Notes under the pieces: generated by a model
What the model saw: only the letters and a program-made list of their open reading frames with translations
What the model was told of the DNA's origin: nothing
The model's database searches: none
IMG/VR virus record: IMGVR_UViG_3300044823_000078
Location: 1 to 52,249 of that record
Source: a virus
DNA length: 52,249 nucleotides
Direction: 5' to 3' (one strand)
Shown: positions 1 through 8,353 of the stretch, piece after piece
Position numbering within the stretch: the stretch's first letter is position 1
How the letters are laid out: the number at the start of each line of letters is the position of its first letter
Program-made: the position numbers and the translations under genes

Positions 1-127
1 TGGCGGAAGCGGCGAGGTCGTTGGAGTCACAAGTTGTCTCAGTTATAATGTATGATGACCACGGCGAACAAGGTCAAACAACTGACCGCAATGAGCCTCA
101 CCGCCGACTACTACGCCAAGCCCTCGC
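1..127. repeat. 127-bp exact direct repeat, copy 1
   Basis: Compared base by base with 43019-43145: all 127 positions match, and base 128 (t) differs from 43146 (c). The repeat starts exactly at base 1. A 127-base exact match starting at a contig end is what a de Bruijn assembler run at k=127 produces, so it may mark circular closure or a graph branch and not a biological terminal repeat. Confidence 0.95.
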
Positions 128-158
128 TCAACTCGCCGCCGTTCGCGGTGGAAAGTAA
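1..158 (+). CDS. Partial phage hypothetical protein, C-terminal end only
   Basis: Open from the window edge, in frame from base 3, ending with TAA at 156-158. It encodes the last ~51 residues of a protein whose full-length relative lies at 42688-43194, and it ends in the motif LAQLAAVRGGK. Bases 1-127 are identical to 43019-43145. After base 127 there are a few substitutions and this copy stops right after GGK. If the genome is circular, this is the true 3' end of the gene that starts at 42688. Function unknown. Confidence 0.7.
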   Translation, partial: AEAARSLESQVVSVIMYDDHGEQGQTTDRNEPHRRLLRQALAQLAAVRGGK

Positions 159-187
159 AACATTATCAACTTAACTAAAACGACTAT

Positions 188-958
188 ATGAATTACGAAG
201 AAGCATTACGAAAAGCCGCCCTCTGCTTAAAGCTGGCGCAGTCCTCAAATACAAACGAGGCCGCGCTTGCGGCAAGCAAGGCGCAAGAAATTATAGACCG
301 ATACCAGCTCGACGTGAATCAGCTCGGCTATGATTCTGCGCAAGAAAAGTTGGACGCAGAGCCGATAGTGGATTACGGCTATGGCGACCCGCTCGACGTG
401 AGTCCGTATTCCTTTGCCGGCCATATCCGGCTCGCCAGCACGATCTCACGCCATAACGGATGCAGGATTATCCTTGGTCGCCAAGGTCAACACGCAAGGG
501 TGTTTAGAATCGTTGGCCGCCCTCGTGACGTGCAGACGGCGCGTTATATGTATGCGATGCTGAAGTCCGAGGCTGATAGGCTTACTAAGGCTTGCTGCAA
601 TGCTGGCCACTCCGCCAGTTACCGCAACCAGTTTTATATCGGAGTAGTGGATGCCATTACAATTAAGCTTGAAGAAACACGCAAGGCAACTTTCCAGAGC
701 CTACGCACCGAGCACAGTAATAACCCAATGGCACTGGTGCGTGTTAATAATGCCATTGCGAAGATGGAAAACCAATCGCTGCAAGTCCACAGCTGGATGA
801 AAGAAAAAATCCCAGGACTGCGCGCAACCCGCGCAGTTGGCAGCATCGGCTCCGAAGCTGGTTACTCAGGCCGCGAGCATGGCCGACGCGAAGGTGCATC
901 AATCCGTATTAGTAAAGCGTCAGGCTCACTCGGCTCTGGAAGAAAGGCATTACAATGA
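188..958 (+). CDS. DUF2786-type phage protein
   Basis: 256 residues. The first ~45 residues (EEALRKAALCLKLAQSS..EAALAASKAQEIIDRYQLD) fit the DUF2786 helical domain common in phage and phage-derived proteins. A longer region with an RIVGRPRDVQTARYMY segment follows, then a Gly/Ser/Arg-rich basic tail. The biochemical role of DUF2786 proteins is not established. It is preceded by an AAAACGACTA element instead of a Shine-Dalgarno. Its TGA overlaps the next ATG. It would be the first complete gene after the ORF cut by the window edge. Confidence 0.75.
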   Translation: MNYEEALRKAALCLKLAQSSNTNEAALAASKAQEIIDRYQLDVNQLGYDSAQEKLDAEPIVDYGYGDPLDVSPYSFAGHIRLASTISRHNGCRIILGRQGQHARVFRIVGRPRDVQTARYMYAMLKSEADRLTKACCNAGHSASYRNQFYIGVVDAITIKLEETRKATFQSLRTEHSNNPMALVRVNNAIAKMENQSLQVHSWMKEKIPGLRATRAVGSIGSEAGYSGREHGRREGASIRISKASGSLGSGRKALQ

Positions 959-1137
959 ACATCTACGACCTAATCCTCGAAATTGACTACGCGAAATCCG
1001 CGCTGGAACTTCGGCGCATACGGAAGAAGGTTGTTCGAGCCTGCCCGGAGAACCTGCAAGCCGTTAACGTGGCCATTGACCAACAGTTCGCATTGCTAAA
1101 TTCGGCTGAGGTTAACCAAATTCCGAGGTGGAAATGA
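955..1137 (+). CDS. Small hypothetical protein
   Basis: 60 residues, starting in an ATGA overlap with the DUF2786 gene and ending in an ATGA overlap with the next gene. The charged helical sequence (LRRIRKKVVRAC) has no motif I recognise. Coupling on both sides supports a real gene. Confidence 0.6.
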   Translation: MNIYDLILEIDYAKSALELRRIRKKVVRACPENLQAVNVAIDQQFALLNSAEVNQIPRWK

Positions 1138-1475
1138 AACGCATAATCCTCGCCATCATTCTATCCCTGCGCGGTTGCGAACCTTGTCCAGCCGCGCAGG
1201 CTCCAGACTTCGAGCGTATTGCCGATGCAATAAAGATTGCCGAAGGTTGCAATCCCCATTGGTGGTATGGAGTGCATCACAAAGGAAAGACTCCACTTGC
1301 CGAACCTGAAGCCCGCAGACGTTGCATCAATACCTTGCGCGGCCTTTGGAATCATTGCCCGGATGGGCAAGACTTCATTGGCTTCGTGGCTCCGGTTTAT
1401 TGTGGTGGAGATGAGAAGCAATGGGAACGAAATGTAAAAGCAATAATTAAAAAACAAAACAAAAAACTAAAATGA
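1134..1475 (+). CDS. Small lysozyme-like protein with N-terminal hydrophobic segment
   Basis: 113 residues from ATG 1134, chosen because it overlaps the previous stop as ATGA; an in-frame GTG lies at 1128. Residues 1-20 are hydrophobic (MKRIILAIILSLRG..) and could be a short signal or anchor. The rest has the pattern DAIKIAEG..WWYGV..EARRRC..TL..LW..DFIGFVAPVYC....WERNVKAII. From memory this resembles small transglycosylase-like proteins of Verrucomicrobia and their phages, with a Glu after the first helix as candidate catalytic residue. Position among early genes is odd for a lysis enzyme, so function is uncertain. Confidence 0.55.
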   Translation: MKRIILAIILSLRGCEPCPAAQAPDFERIADAIKIAEGCNPHWWYGVHHKGKTPLAEPEARRRCINTLRGLWNHCPDGQDFIGFVAPVYCGGDEKQWERNVKAIIKKQNKKLK

Positions 1476-2170
1476 AAACGACTAATAAAACCATAAGTGG
1501 TTACCACTTCACGGGAGATAAGCTTCGTAACGGCGCGGATATTCCAGTTATCGGAACTTGGCTGAAATTCAGTGGTGCAATTGTCCCATGCCAATCCGGA
1601 CTGCATATGTCCGAGCATCCGTTAGACGCATTGAAATATGCGCCCGGAAATCTACTTCACAAAGTCGAGCTTGGCGGAACATTAGTTTCACATTGTGAAA
1701 CCGAACCAACAATTGATAAGTGGTGTGGGGGCGAACGGAAAATTCTTGCAACAATTAACGCAGAAAAACTTCTACATGACTTTGCAAGATGGAATGCACT
1801 TCAAGTAATTCATTTGTGGAAAGCTCCGGCCATAGTTAAACAATATCTGGAGACCGGAGATAAGTCTATCAGGGCTGCTGCGCGGGATGCTGCGTTGGAT
1901 GCTGCTGCGTTGGATGCTGCGTGGGATGCTGCGCGGGCTGCTGCGTGGGATGCTGCGTGGGATGCTGTGCGGGATGCTGCGTTGGATGCTGCGTGGGATG
2001 CTGCGCGGGCTGCTGCGTTGGATGCTGCGTGGGATGCTGCGCGGGCTGCTGCGTGGGCTGCTGCGTGGGATGCTGCGCGGGATTGGGATGCTGCGTGGGA
2101 TGCTGCGATTGAAAAATCTCGTGCAAAGTTTTTAGAAATGGTAACTGCTGCATTTTTGGAGGCTAAATGA
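1472..2170 (+). CDS. DUF7666-like protein with Ala/Trp/Asp repeat tail
   Basis: 232 residues. Residues 1-~125 form a compact domain (GYHFTGDKLRNG, GLHMSEHPLDALKYAPG, LHKVELGG) like phage proteins I know as DUF7666. Residues ~130-215 are a low-complexity helix built of AAWDAA, AARAAA and AALDAA units encoded by near-identical 12-15 bp repeats. Such Ala-rich repeats are usual after this domain in phages. Function unknown. It starts in an ATGA overlap and ends overlapping the helicase start. Confidence 0.65.
   Translation: MKTTNKTISGYHFTGDKLRNGADIPVIGTWLKFSGAIVPCQSGLHMSEHPLDALKYAPGNLLHKVELGGTLVSHCETEPTIDKWCGGERKILATINAEKLLHDFARWNALQVIHLWKAPAIVKQYLETGDKSIRAAARDAALDAAALDAAWDAARAAAWDAAWDAVRDAALDAAWDAARAAALDAAWDAARAAAWAAAWDAARDWDAAWDAAIEKSRAKFLEMVTAAFLEAK
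1872..2108 (+). repeat. Tandem low-complexity repeat (gctgcgtgggat units)
   Basis: About 235 bp of short degenerate tandem units (gctgcgtgggat, gctgcgcgggct, gctgcgttggat) encoding AAWDAA/AARAAA/AALDAA. It stays open in several frames on both strands, which creates long spurious ORFs. Such a tract can change copy number by slippage. Confidence 0.9.
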
Positions 2171-4488
2171 AAACCCTAACCTGGAGCGACGAACAAAAAG
2201 CTATCTTCGCTGAGTTCAAGAGCGGCACCCGGCATGTCGTCGTTGAGGCCTATGCCGGGACTGGCAAGACGGCCACAATCAAGGAGGCATTTAATCATTC
2301 GCCGGAACGTCGAATGCTCTACGCTGTATTCAATAAGCGTGCGCAAAAAGAGGCTGAGGCTAAAATTACAGGCGACCGCGTGGATGTTCGCACGCTCCAC
2401 TCGCTCGGCTATATGTTCATCAAGAATGTGTGGAGCAACGCCAAGGCCGATAATGATATTGAGTATGAACGTGCAGTTCAAACCTGCGGCCCCGGTGATA
2501 AGGAATACATCGGCATGGTAGTTAAGCTTGTTAGCTTCGTAAAGAATACGTGCATCAATCCGACCGAGGCCGAGATAATCCAAATCGCAAATGAGCGGCT
2601 TCAATGGGACGGAGAATCTGCCCGCGTGTTGGCCGGAGCCTGCCAGAAGATTCTTGCGCAGTCCAAAGTCCGAGACTCGCATGGCCGCATTTCCTTCGAC
2701 GACATGGTCTGGCTTCCGGTGGCAATGAACTGGGTTAAGCCTCGCTACGAATTAGTGGTCGTTGACGAGGCACAAGATATGAATACACCCCAACTGGCGA
2801 TGGCTCGGCAAGCGTCAAGCGGTCGGGTGATTGTGGTCGGTGACCGCCGGCAGGCCATCTACGGTTTCCGGGGGGCAGCAACTGACGGAATGGGAATGAT
2901 GAAAACTGTCTTGCGCGCCACTGAGTTGAAACTCACTACAACTTACCGCTGCCCAAAGGCTGTTGTGAAAGAGGCCAACTCCGTAGTCCCGGAATACCGC
3001 GCCGCTGATACCGCGCTGGAAGGCCTGGTCGCCCCTGGAAGCGTTTCAAATGCCGAGGTAGGTGATTCTATCCTATCCCGCCTAAACGCCCCCCTGATGC
3101 CCATTGCGCTTCAACTCATACGTGCAGGAAAGCCTGCAAGGATTGAGGGTCGGGATATTGGCCGGCAACTGCTTTCCATGGTGCGCACAATGAAAGCCCG
3201 GAGCGTGCCGCATTTTATTGAACGCGTTGAGGGTTGGCTTGCAAAACAAATCGAGCGGCTCGGGAAGCAGAAGAAAGCCGAGAAGCGAATTGAGCAAGCG
3301 GATGATATTGCGCAAACCCTCAAGGCTGTGGCTGAAGGCTGCAAGGGTGTAAGTGAAGTCGAGCAACGCATCCAGAATTTATTCGAGGACACTACTGCGC
3401 AGAGTCGGCCAGCAATAGTCCTTTCCTCGGTTCACAAAGCCAAGGGCTTGGAATGGCCACGAGTGTTCCTGCTGACCGAAACCTTTCGGCGCGGCAAGGG
3501 AACGGAAGAGGACAACATTTATTATGTTGCCGTGACTCGTGCAATGAAGGAATTGTATTTGGTCGGTGGAAAAGAAATTCAACTTCAAAAAACTGTAGGT
3601 ATTGGTCAATCTGCGCCAGGAACAATTCCTGGTGCTGTTCAAATTTCTCCGGCGGTTGAACCTAGTCGTCTGGACGCTTCGGCTCCAGTTCCGGTTGCTG
3701 TGATTGTTAGCACTCAACCCGCAACCGCCGGAGTTACTTTGGATAACTACCGAACCCCAACCGGGCTTATTTACCATCAGCTTGGGAATGTGGTAAAGCT
3801 CGTCGGAACGGAACACGTTTGCATCGGAGTGAACGACTGCACGGCCAAGTTTGTTCCATGCGGAAAGGTGACCCGAGTAATTGAGAATCGGTTCGATGCC
3901 GAAAAGAATCGCACTGTAGAGTTTACATCCAACAAGCAACAGAATATATGTTCAACCACCGACCCGGAGTTTATCATCCGGGTCATGCCGAAAAAGGAAT
4001 TGCAAGTTTTCCTTGACCGAGTAGCCGGTAAGTCAAAGGAAAAAACCGAAACCGGCAAACAACAAACAACCGAAGAAAATAGTATGAAGACAAAAGGCAA
4101 AGCAGTGAAATCCAAATCCAAAACATCCGACACGTTGAGCACAATCGTTGCGCTGGCCAAGTCCGGCAAGACGGAAGCCGCAATCGTGGCAGGAATTAAG
4201 AAAGCCAACGGCGGTGAAATCAGCGCGGCACAGACTTATCTTTGTGGCCGGGAATGGCGCCGGGAAAATGATATGCTCCGCAAAGGTGGGCCAATCCGTT
4301 CCACAAAGGCCGCCAAAACGCCCAGCAAGCCCGCCAAGGCTTCTAAAGCTCCAGCTAAGCCTTCCAAGGCCAAAGCGACTAAAGCCCCGGCGCGGAAGCT
4401 CCCACAGCCGCCGAAGCTGCCCGTTCCCGCGAAGCCCGTCAGCTCAACCCCGCCGCCGCGTCCCGGCTCCGACCAAACCAGCGAGTAA
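2167..4488 (+). CDS. UvrD/PcrA-like SF1A DNA helicase with basic tail
   Basis: 773 residues. Helicase motifs in order: Walker A AYAGTGKT (28-35), Walker B VVVDEAQD (197-204), GDRRQAIYGFRGA (225-237), TTYRCP (~260), SSVHKAKGLEW (420-430) and the motif VI region YYVAVTRAMKELYLV (~450). These identify a superfamily 1A 3'-5' helicase, acting in replication, repair or recombination. After ~residue 480 comes a non-helicase extension that becomes Lys/Ala/Pro-rich and ends STPPPRPGSDQTSE, the PPPRP peptide seen in several unrelated proteins here. It starts in an ATGA overlap; GGAGG lies just upstream. Confidence 0.92.
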   Translation: MKTLTWSDEQKAIFAEFKSGTRHVVVEAYAGTGKTATIKEAFNHSPERRMLYAVFNKRAQKEAEAKITGDRVDVRTLHSLGYMFIKNVWSNAKADNDIEYERAVQTCGPGDKEYIGMVVKLVSFVKNTCINPTEAEIIQIANERLQWDGESARVLAGACQKILAQSKVRDSHGRISFDDMVWLPVAMNWVKPRYELVVVDEAQDMNTPQLAMARQASSGRVIVVGDRRQAIYGFRGAATDGMGMMKTVLRATELKLTTTYRCPKAVVKEANSVVPEYRAADTALEGLVAPGSVSNAEVGDSILSRLNAPLMPIALQLIRAGKPARIEGRDIGRQLLSMVRTMKARSVPHFIERVEGWLAKQIERLGKQKKAEKRIEQADDIAQTLKAVAEGCKGVSEVEQRIQNLFEDTTAQSRPAIVLSSVHKAKGLEWPRVFLLTETFRRGKGTEEDNIYYVAVTRAMKELYLVGGKEIQLQKTVGIGQSAPGTIPGAVQISPAVEPSRLDASAPVPVAVIVSTQPATAGVTLDNYRTPTGLIYHQLGNVVKLVGTEHVCIGVNDCTAKFVPCGKVTRVIENRFDAEKNRTVEFTSNKQQNICSTTDPEFIIRVMPKKELQVFLDRVAGKSKEKTETGKQQTTEENSMKTKGKAVKSKSKTSDTLSTIVALAKSGKTEAAIVAGIKKANGGEISAAQTYLCGREWRRENDMLRKGGPIRSTKAAKTPSKPAKASKAPAKPSKAKATKAPARKLPQPPKLPVPAKPVSSTPPPRPGSDQTSE

Positions 4489-4549
4489 ATCCCAAATCAA
4501 AAGTCGGCGCGGTCTCGCAATTGAAGGCCGCGCCACTTTCATTAAATTT

Positions 4550-5236
4550 ATGGACTTAATTGAAAACCAGGATTACGTTTTTGTAAAAGGGCACGGAATA
4601 AAACATCCACCCTTCGGCCACTACCTTTTATGCAGCAACGATGATGGGAGCAAAAGGAATGCCGTCGTTCCGTATATGGATGGCTTTAAGCTGCTTAACT
4701 TTTTACCGACCGATACGGTCGTTGACATCGGCGCTTACTGCGGAACATTCTTTTGCTTTGTTGATAAGTTTCGAGTTGATAGGGTTGATTTTTACGAGCC
4801 AACCATGCGCGCCTTTTATATTGCCAGCATGAATGCGGCTCGTTGTAAAAACAAAGTAGTCGGCCATCATTCAGCAATAGTCGCCGGAATTAAGCCAGTA
4901 ACTGAGTTTTATATTTCGCCAGGCATCGGTGTTACGAATAGGCTTTGGCCGGCGAGCAAGTCGCGCAAGGTCGTTATCAGCGCAACCCAATATTCCCGCG
5001 CCGTTAAAAATGCAACGGTGGTAAAGATTGATATTGAGGGTGGCGAGTATAACCTGCCGCTTGTCCAGCCGAGTCTGCGTCAAGCCTGTATTGATTTTCA
5101 TCCGATTCCTAGGAATAAACTTTGGACAGATGAGGCGGATAGTCGTATTGCAGAATTTGAAGCTGCCGGATTTACGTGCCTACTGCGCCCGACATGGAAA
5201 AATGGATGGAGCCGGGTTGCTGTTTTACGAAAATAA
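4550..5236 (+). CDS. FkbM-like SAM-dependent methyltransferase
   Basis: 228 residues from ATG 4550. The frame is open further upstream, but that part is a shadow of the helicase tail. The motif DTVVDIGAYCGTFFCFVD (~60-77) is a Rossmann SAM-binding loop, followed by VDFYEP at the second strand, and VKIDIEGGEYNLP matches the FkbM-family IDVEGxE motif. FkbM-type enzymes usually methylate sugars or small molecules, so with the glycosyltransferase at 14312 it could modify glycans. No strong ribosome binding site is visible. Confidence 0.75.
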   Translation: MDLIENQDYVFVKGHGIKHPPFGHYLLCSNDDGSKRNAVVPYMDGFKLLNFLPTDTVVDIGAYCGTFFCFVDKFRVDRVDFYEPTMRAFYIASMNAARCKNKVVGHHSAIVAGIKPVTEFYISPGIGVTNRLWPASKSRKVVISATQYSRAVKNATVVKIDIEGGEYNLPLVQPSLRQACIDFHPIPRNKLWTDEADSRIAEFEAAGFTCLLRPTWKNGWSRVAVLRK

Positions 5237-5301
5237 CTTACTTAATATCATCTGCCCAATTTGAACTTCCAAAAATTCCCCACTTAATATAAAGTCCTTT
5301 T

Positions 5302-5520
5302 ATGAAAGTAAAAAAACCCAAAACCACATCGGGCTTTCATTGCTACCTGCCGAACGAAACAGTCCAGATGCTCAAGCAGGACTCTATCCATTTCAACAAA
5401 ACCACTTCGGAAATCTGCGCAGCTATTTACCGGACTCACTTTGCCTTTAAGACTGCGGAGCGGGCAATCGTCTATAAACTTATCCCGAAGAAAACCATTG
5501 GCAGAAAGGTGGTCGTATGA
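5302..5520 (+). CDS. Small hypothetical, possible ribbon-helix-helix protein
   Basis: 72 residues. The pattern GFHCYLPNETVQMLKQDSIHFNKTTSEICAAIYRTHF (basic strand, then two helices) resembles ribbon-helix-helix DNA-binding proteins, but this is only a shape match. It ends in an ATGA overlap with the next gene and is preceded by a ~65 bp gap after the methyltransferase. Confidence 0.5.
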   Translation: MKVKKPKTTSGFHCYLPNETVQMLKQDSIHFNKTTSEICAAIYRTHFAFKTAERAIVYKLIPKKTIGRKVVV

Positions 5521-5726
5521 TTTACATCGGACTTTCAATCGTAGCCTTCGTTTATATTGTTGCAATCCTTGCGTTAAAACATGCACCATTTCCCGAGCCG
5601 CGCGACCTGGGTTACCGTGCCGACTCGGTGCGGGCAGGAAAGCTGCCGGCAGGTTCGGTTCCTAACGTGGCCGAACCTGCCACGGATTTTATAGTTGATG
5701 AAGCCCATCACCCAAAGGGTTATTGA
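5517..5726 (+). CDS. Single-pass membrane microprotein
   Basis: 69 residues with an N-terminal membrane helix (MIYIGLSIVAFVYIVAILALK), then a soluble Pro-rich tail ending DFIVDEAHHPKGY. The helix resembles the microproteins at 31107 and 32106 (MIIIGLL..VA..). The end resembles CVVDESHHPN near the start of the 42688 protein. Function unknown; the topology fits a small inner-membrane protein. It starts in an ATGA overlap and overlaps the nuclease gene by ~29 bp. Confidence 0.6.
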   Translation: MIYIGLSIVAFVYIVAILALKHAPFPEPRDLGYRADSVRAGKLPAGSVPNVAEPATDFIVDEAHHPKGY

Positions 5727-6861
5727 TTTTATGAATCGAAATAACGTCCTGACCGCCTCTCGGATGAATGCCGAGATGTCCTGCTCCCGGAAGCATTACT
5801 GGGGCAATGAAGTCGGCCTGACTAAAACTGAAGTCGGCGTTGCCTTACGCATCGGCTCCGCTTGGGCGCGTGCAATGGAAGCCCGGTGGCATGGCAAGAC
5901 TTACGAGGCGGCATTACTTGAAGCCATCCCGGACGGGATAGACCTAAATGCCTATGATTGCGCAGTAGTCTCAGCCCTGCTCGCTGCTTACTACGAAGTG
6001 TATGGCCGCAACGAGAAAGTCGGAAAGCTGCATCCTGAAGTTGAAATCCCACCACGCAAACTTGGAGTCGGTGACTTTATTGTGCGCGGAAAGTTGGACG
6101 GCCTTGGCTCATTAAAGGATGGTCGCTCAGTTATTATCGAATCCAAAACAACTTCTGCACGGCTCGATGCCTCATCTGATTACTGGCTCCGGCTATCGTT
6201 CAACCTTCAAGTGTATCAATACTTGGTCGAGGCTCGGCAGATGGGCTGGGATGTGGCCGTGATATTCTATGACGTAACCCGCAAGCCGATGATTCGTCCA
6301 TGCGAGATAAACAACCTTGACCAAAAGGGATTGAAGATTGTCGTGGATAAAAATGGAAAGAGAATTTATGCGACTAAAAAAATCAAAACTGGAAAAGGAA
6401 AGACAGCGAGAGTTCGAGAAGTTGAAGACCGAAATAAGCCAAGGCAATCTGCGGACGTATCAAAAGGTTGGGCTGTTAAATCTCATACGGAAACTCCGGA
6501 CGAATACTGCGACCGGGTTTACAAGGATGCACTTGCTCGTCCAGATTTTTACTTCGCGCGTCGGGAAATCCCTGTGATAGACCAACAGCTTGTAGCTTTC
6601 GAGCTACAACGTGAAGCGATTGCCCGACGTATCCTGCGCCAGCGCGAAGATGAGGCCGGGCTGGTTAATCCTGAAGACGCATGGCCGCGTAACGTCTCTG
6701 AGCACACTTGCAATTTCTGTTCCTACAAATCATTTTGTCTAAGCAACATTCACCCAAACATAAACAACCCACCGGAAGGTTTCGTCATACGCGACCACAA
6801 CCCGGAACTTGAAAGGATAGAACCATGCGAATCCGGCTCACCGAACGAACCCGCTGCGTAG
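5698..6861 (+). CDS. Cas4/AddB-type PD-(D/E)XK nuclease with Fe-S cysteines
   Basis: 387 residues from ATG 5698 (a TTG precedes it). The catalytic pattern is D134 in GKLDGL, E148 and K150 in VIIESKTTS, followed by the RecB-motif helix LQVYQYLVEAR. Cysteines C29, C338, C341 and C347 (CNFCSYKSFC) match the one-plus-three arrangement that binds a 4Fe-4S cluster in Cas4 and AddB nucleases. The likely role is ssDNA or end resection in phage recombination with the annealing-type ATPase at 7523. Here the cluster and nuclease core look intact. Confidence 0.87.
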   Translation: MKPITQRVIDFMNRNNVLTASRMNAEMSCSRKHYWGNEVGLTKTEVGVALRIGSAWARAMEARWHGKTYEAALLEAIPDGIDLNAYDCAVVSALLAAYYEVYGRNEKVGKLHPEVEIPPRKLGVGDFIVRGKLDGLGSLKDGRSVIIESKTTSARLDASSDYWLRLSFNLQVYQYLVEARQMGWDVAVIFYDVTRKPMIRPCEINNLDQKGLKIVVDKNGKRIYATKKIKTGKGKTARVREVEDRNKPRQSADVSKGWAVKSHTETPDEYCDRVYKDALARPDFYFARREIPVIDQQLVAFELQREAIARRILRQREDEAGLVNPEDAWPRNVSEHTCNFCSYKSFCLSNIHPNINNPPEGFVIRDHNPELERIEPCESGSPNEPAA

Positions 6862-7022
6862 TCAAGCAGCCGAACTATTCAATTCCAGCCAAGACTCACG
6901 CCGAGTTCAAGGCCATCGTTGAAAGCCTTTACCCGGACTTCGGCCTAGTCTTTACGAAGATGAAAGCCCGCGTCGAGCCGTTTAGTCTAAGCAGAATCAA
7001 ATTAACCTGGAAACCAATATGA
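6825..7022 (+). CDS. Small hypothetical protein
   Basis: 65 residues, basic, no recognised motif. It overlaps the nuclease gene by 37 bp and its TGA overlaps the next start (ATGA at 7019). Supported only by coupling and coding-like spacing. Confidence 0.5.
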   Translation: MRIRLTERTRCVVKQPNYSIPAKTHAEFKAIVESLYPDFGLVFTKMKARVEPFSLSRIKLTWKPI

Positions 7023-7147
7023 ATCCACAACATCGAATCAACAAAAAATCAAACCGGGAACGTCGCCTGCTTAAAAACTCAAAAGCCATGATGGATAAAC
7101 ATGAGCACGACAAGAACCGGGTTCAACCGAAAGACAAACAAATATGA
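7019..7147 (+). CDS. 42-residue basic microprotein
   Basis: An ORF whose ATG overlaps the previous stop and whose TGA overlaps the next ATG at 7144, so it sits exactly between two coupled genes. The product is highly charged (HRINKKSNRERRLLKNSK..) and could bind nucleic acid. Function unknown. Confidence 0.5.
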   Translation: MNPQHRINKKSNRERRLLKNSKAMMDKHEHDKNRVQPKDKQI

Positions 7148-7518
7148 GACTATCAAACGCAAAAGAGTATCTGCCATTTGTGCAAGCTGCGGCGGAAGGT
7201 AAATCAATACAGTGGAGGCCCGCCGGTAATAATTCGTGGGAAGACGCTGCCCGTTTAAACTTTGATGAGGGTTATGAGTTCCGCATCAAACCCACCCCAA
7301 CCCTGCGTCCTTGGAGACCAGAAGAAGTGCCGGTTGGGGCGCAAATACGGAGAACTATTTGTCCGATTGATAGGAATATAATTTCTGGAGTTTCGGCCTT
7401 AACAATTAGGTTGGCTGGCGACTGTTATCCTAATAAAATGAACCTGTGCAATTTAGATGAGTTTGAACACTCCCTTGACCATGGAAAAACCTGGCTTCCC
7501 TGCGGTATTATTGAATAA
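7144..7518 (+). CDS. Phage hypothetical protein (EGKxIQWRP family)
   Basis: 124 residues. The N-terminal half (FVQAAAEGKSIQWRPAG..W.DAARLNFDEGYEFRIKP) is a pattern seen in many uncharacterised phage early proteins. No catalytic motif is visible. It starts in an ATGA overlap and ends 4 bp before the AAA ATPase gene. Confidence 0.65.
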   Translation: MRLSNAKEYLPFVQAAAEGKSIQWRPAGNNSWEDAARLNFDEGYEFRIKPTPTLRPWRPEEVPVGAQIRRTICPIDRNIISGVSALTIRLAGDCYPNKMNLCNLDEFEHSLDHGKTWLPCGIIE

Positions 7519-7522
7519 CATT

Positions 7523-8347
7523 ATGCCATCACCTAAAATGCCCACACGTCCACCCGCTCCGCCGCAAAGTCAGCAGGCTAAATCTAAAGTTTCCTTTGCG
7601 CCAATCCCGGCCACGAAAGGCCATCGAGTCCTGCTCTACGGCCCAGGTGGTATTGGCAAGACGACCCTGGCCTGCCAAGCTCCTGGAACGGTAGCTGTAA
7701 TTGATGCCGACGAATCCCTCGGCATCCTGAAGTCCCAACTGACTGCGCAGGAAATCCAAATCCCGAAACTTGTTCCAGCATCCAACTGGGCCGAAGTCCG
7801 CACAGCCTTGCAATCGGACGGATGGAACGGAATCAACACTATCGTAATTGATACCGCCACGAAGCTCGAGGAGTGGTGCGTGGCGCATATGATTAAAACC
7901 GTAAAGCATGAAAAAGGCCACGTGGTCCATTCGATTGAAGACTACGGATTTGGAAAAGGTTTCCAGTTTGTCTTTGATACGTGGTTGAATATCCTCGGAG
8001 ACCTTGACCGTCACGTCCGCGCGGGCAGGAATGTTATCTTGGTTGCGCATGACTGCGTAAGTAACGTGCCGAATCCCAATGGTGAGGATTGGATACGCTA
8101 TGAGCCTCGGCTCCAAGACCTGAAGAGTGGTAAGGCGTCTATCAGGCTCCGCTGTAAGGAATGGTGCGACCACGTTTTATTCGTAGGTTACGACGTGGCC
8201 GTAAAGGAAAAGAAAGCGCAAGGTTCAGGGACGCGCACAATGTACACGGCCGAGCTTCCATTCTGTATGGCCAAGTCCAGGACTACGAACGAGCAGTTTA
8301 ACATCGAACTTGGTCAGGAAAATCCCTGGGAGCAAATCATTAAATAA
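7523..8347 (+). CDS. RecA-like P-loop ATPase, Sak4/AAA_24 type
   Basis: 274 residues from ATG 7523. Walker A is LLYGPGGIGKTT (~36-47), a Walker B-like strand is TIVIDTATKLEEW (~108-120), and a later strand is NVILVAHD. This is the phage nucleotide-binding family that includes Sak4-type single-strand annealing ATPases. The likely role is recombination with the protein at 8713 and the nuclease at 5698. The N-terminus is Pro-rich (TRPPAPP), a looser version of the recurrent PPPRP peptide. Confidence 0.82.
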   Translation: MPSPKMPTRPPAPPQSQQAKSKVSFAPIPATKGHRVLLYGPGGIGKTTLACQAPGTVAVIDADESLGILKSQLTAQEIQIPKLVPASNWAEVRTALQSDGWNGINTIVIDTATKLEEWCVAHMIKTVKHEKGHVVHSIEDYGFGKGFQFVFDTWLNILGDLDRHVRAGRNVILVAHDCVSNVPNPNGEDWIRYEPRLQDLKSGKASIRLRCKEWCDHVLFVGYDVAVKEKKAQGSGTRTMYTAELPFCMAKSRTTNEQFNIELGQENPWEQIIK

Positions 8348-8353
8348 AAAACT

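Noticed and set aside
1-127. Biological terminal repeat of a linear phage genome
   Set aside because: The second copy is inside the sequence and diverges right after base 127; an assembly k-mer overlap explains the length better.
1869-2153. Cys/Gly and Gln/His/Pro-rich proteins in other frames
   Set aside because: Products of the low-complexity repeat that is open in several frames.
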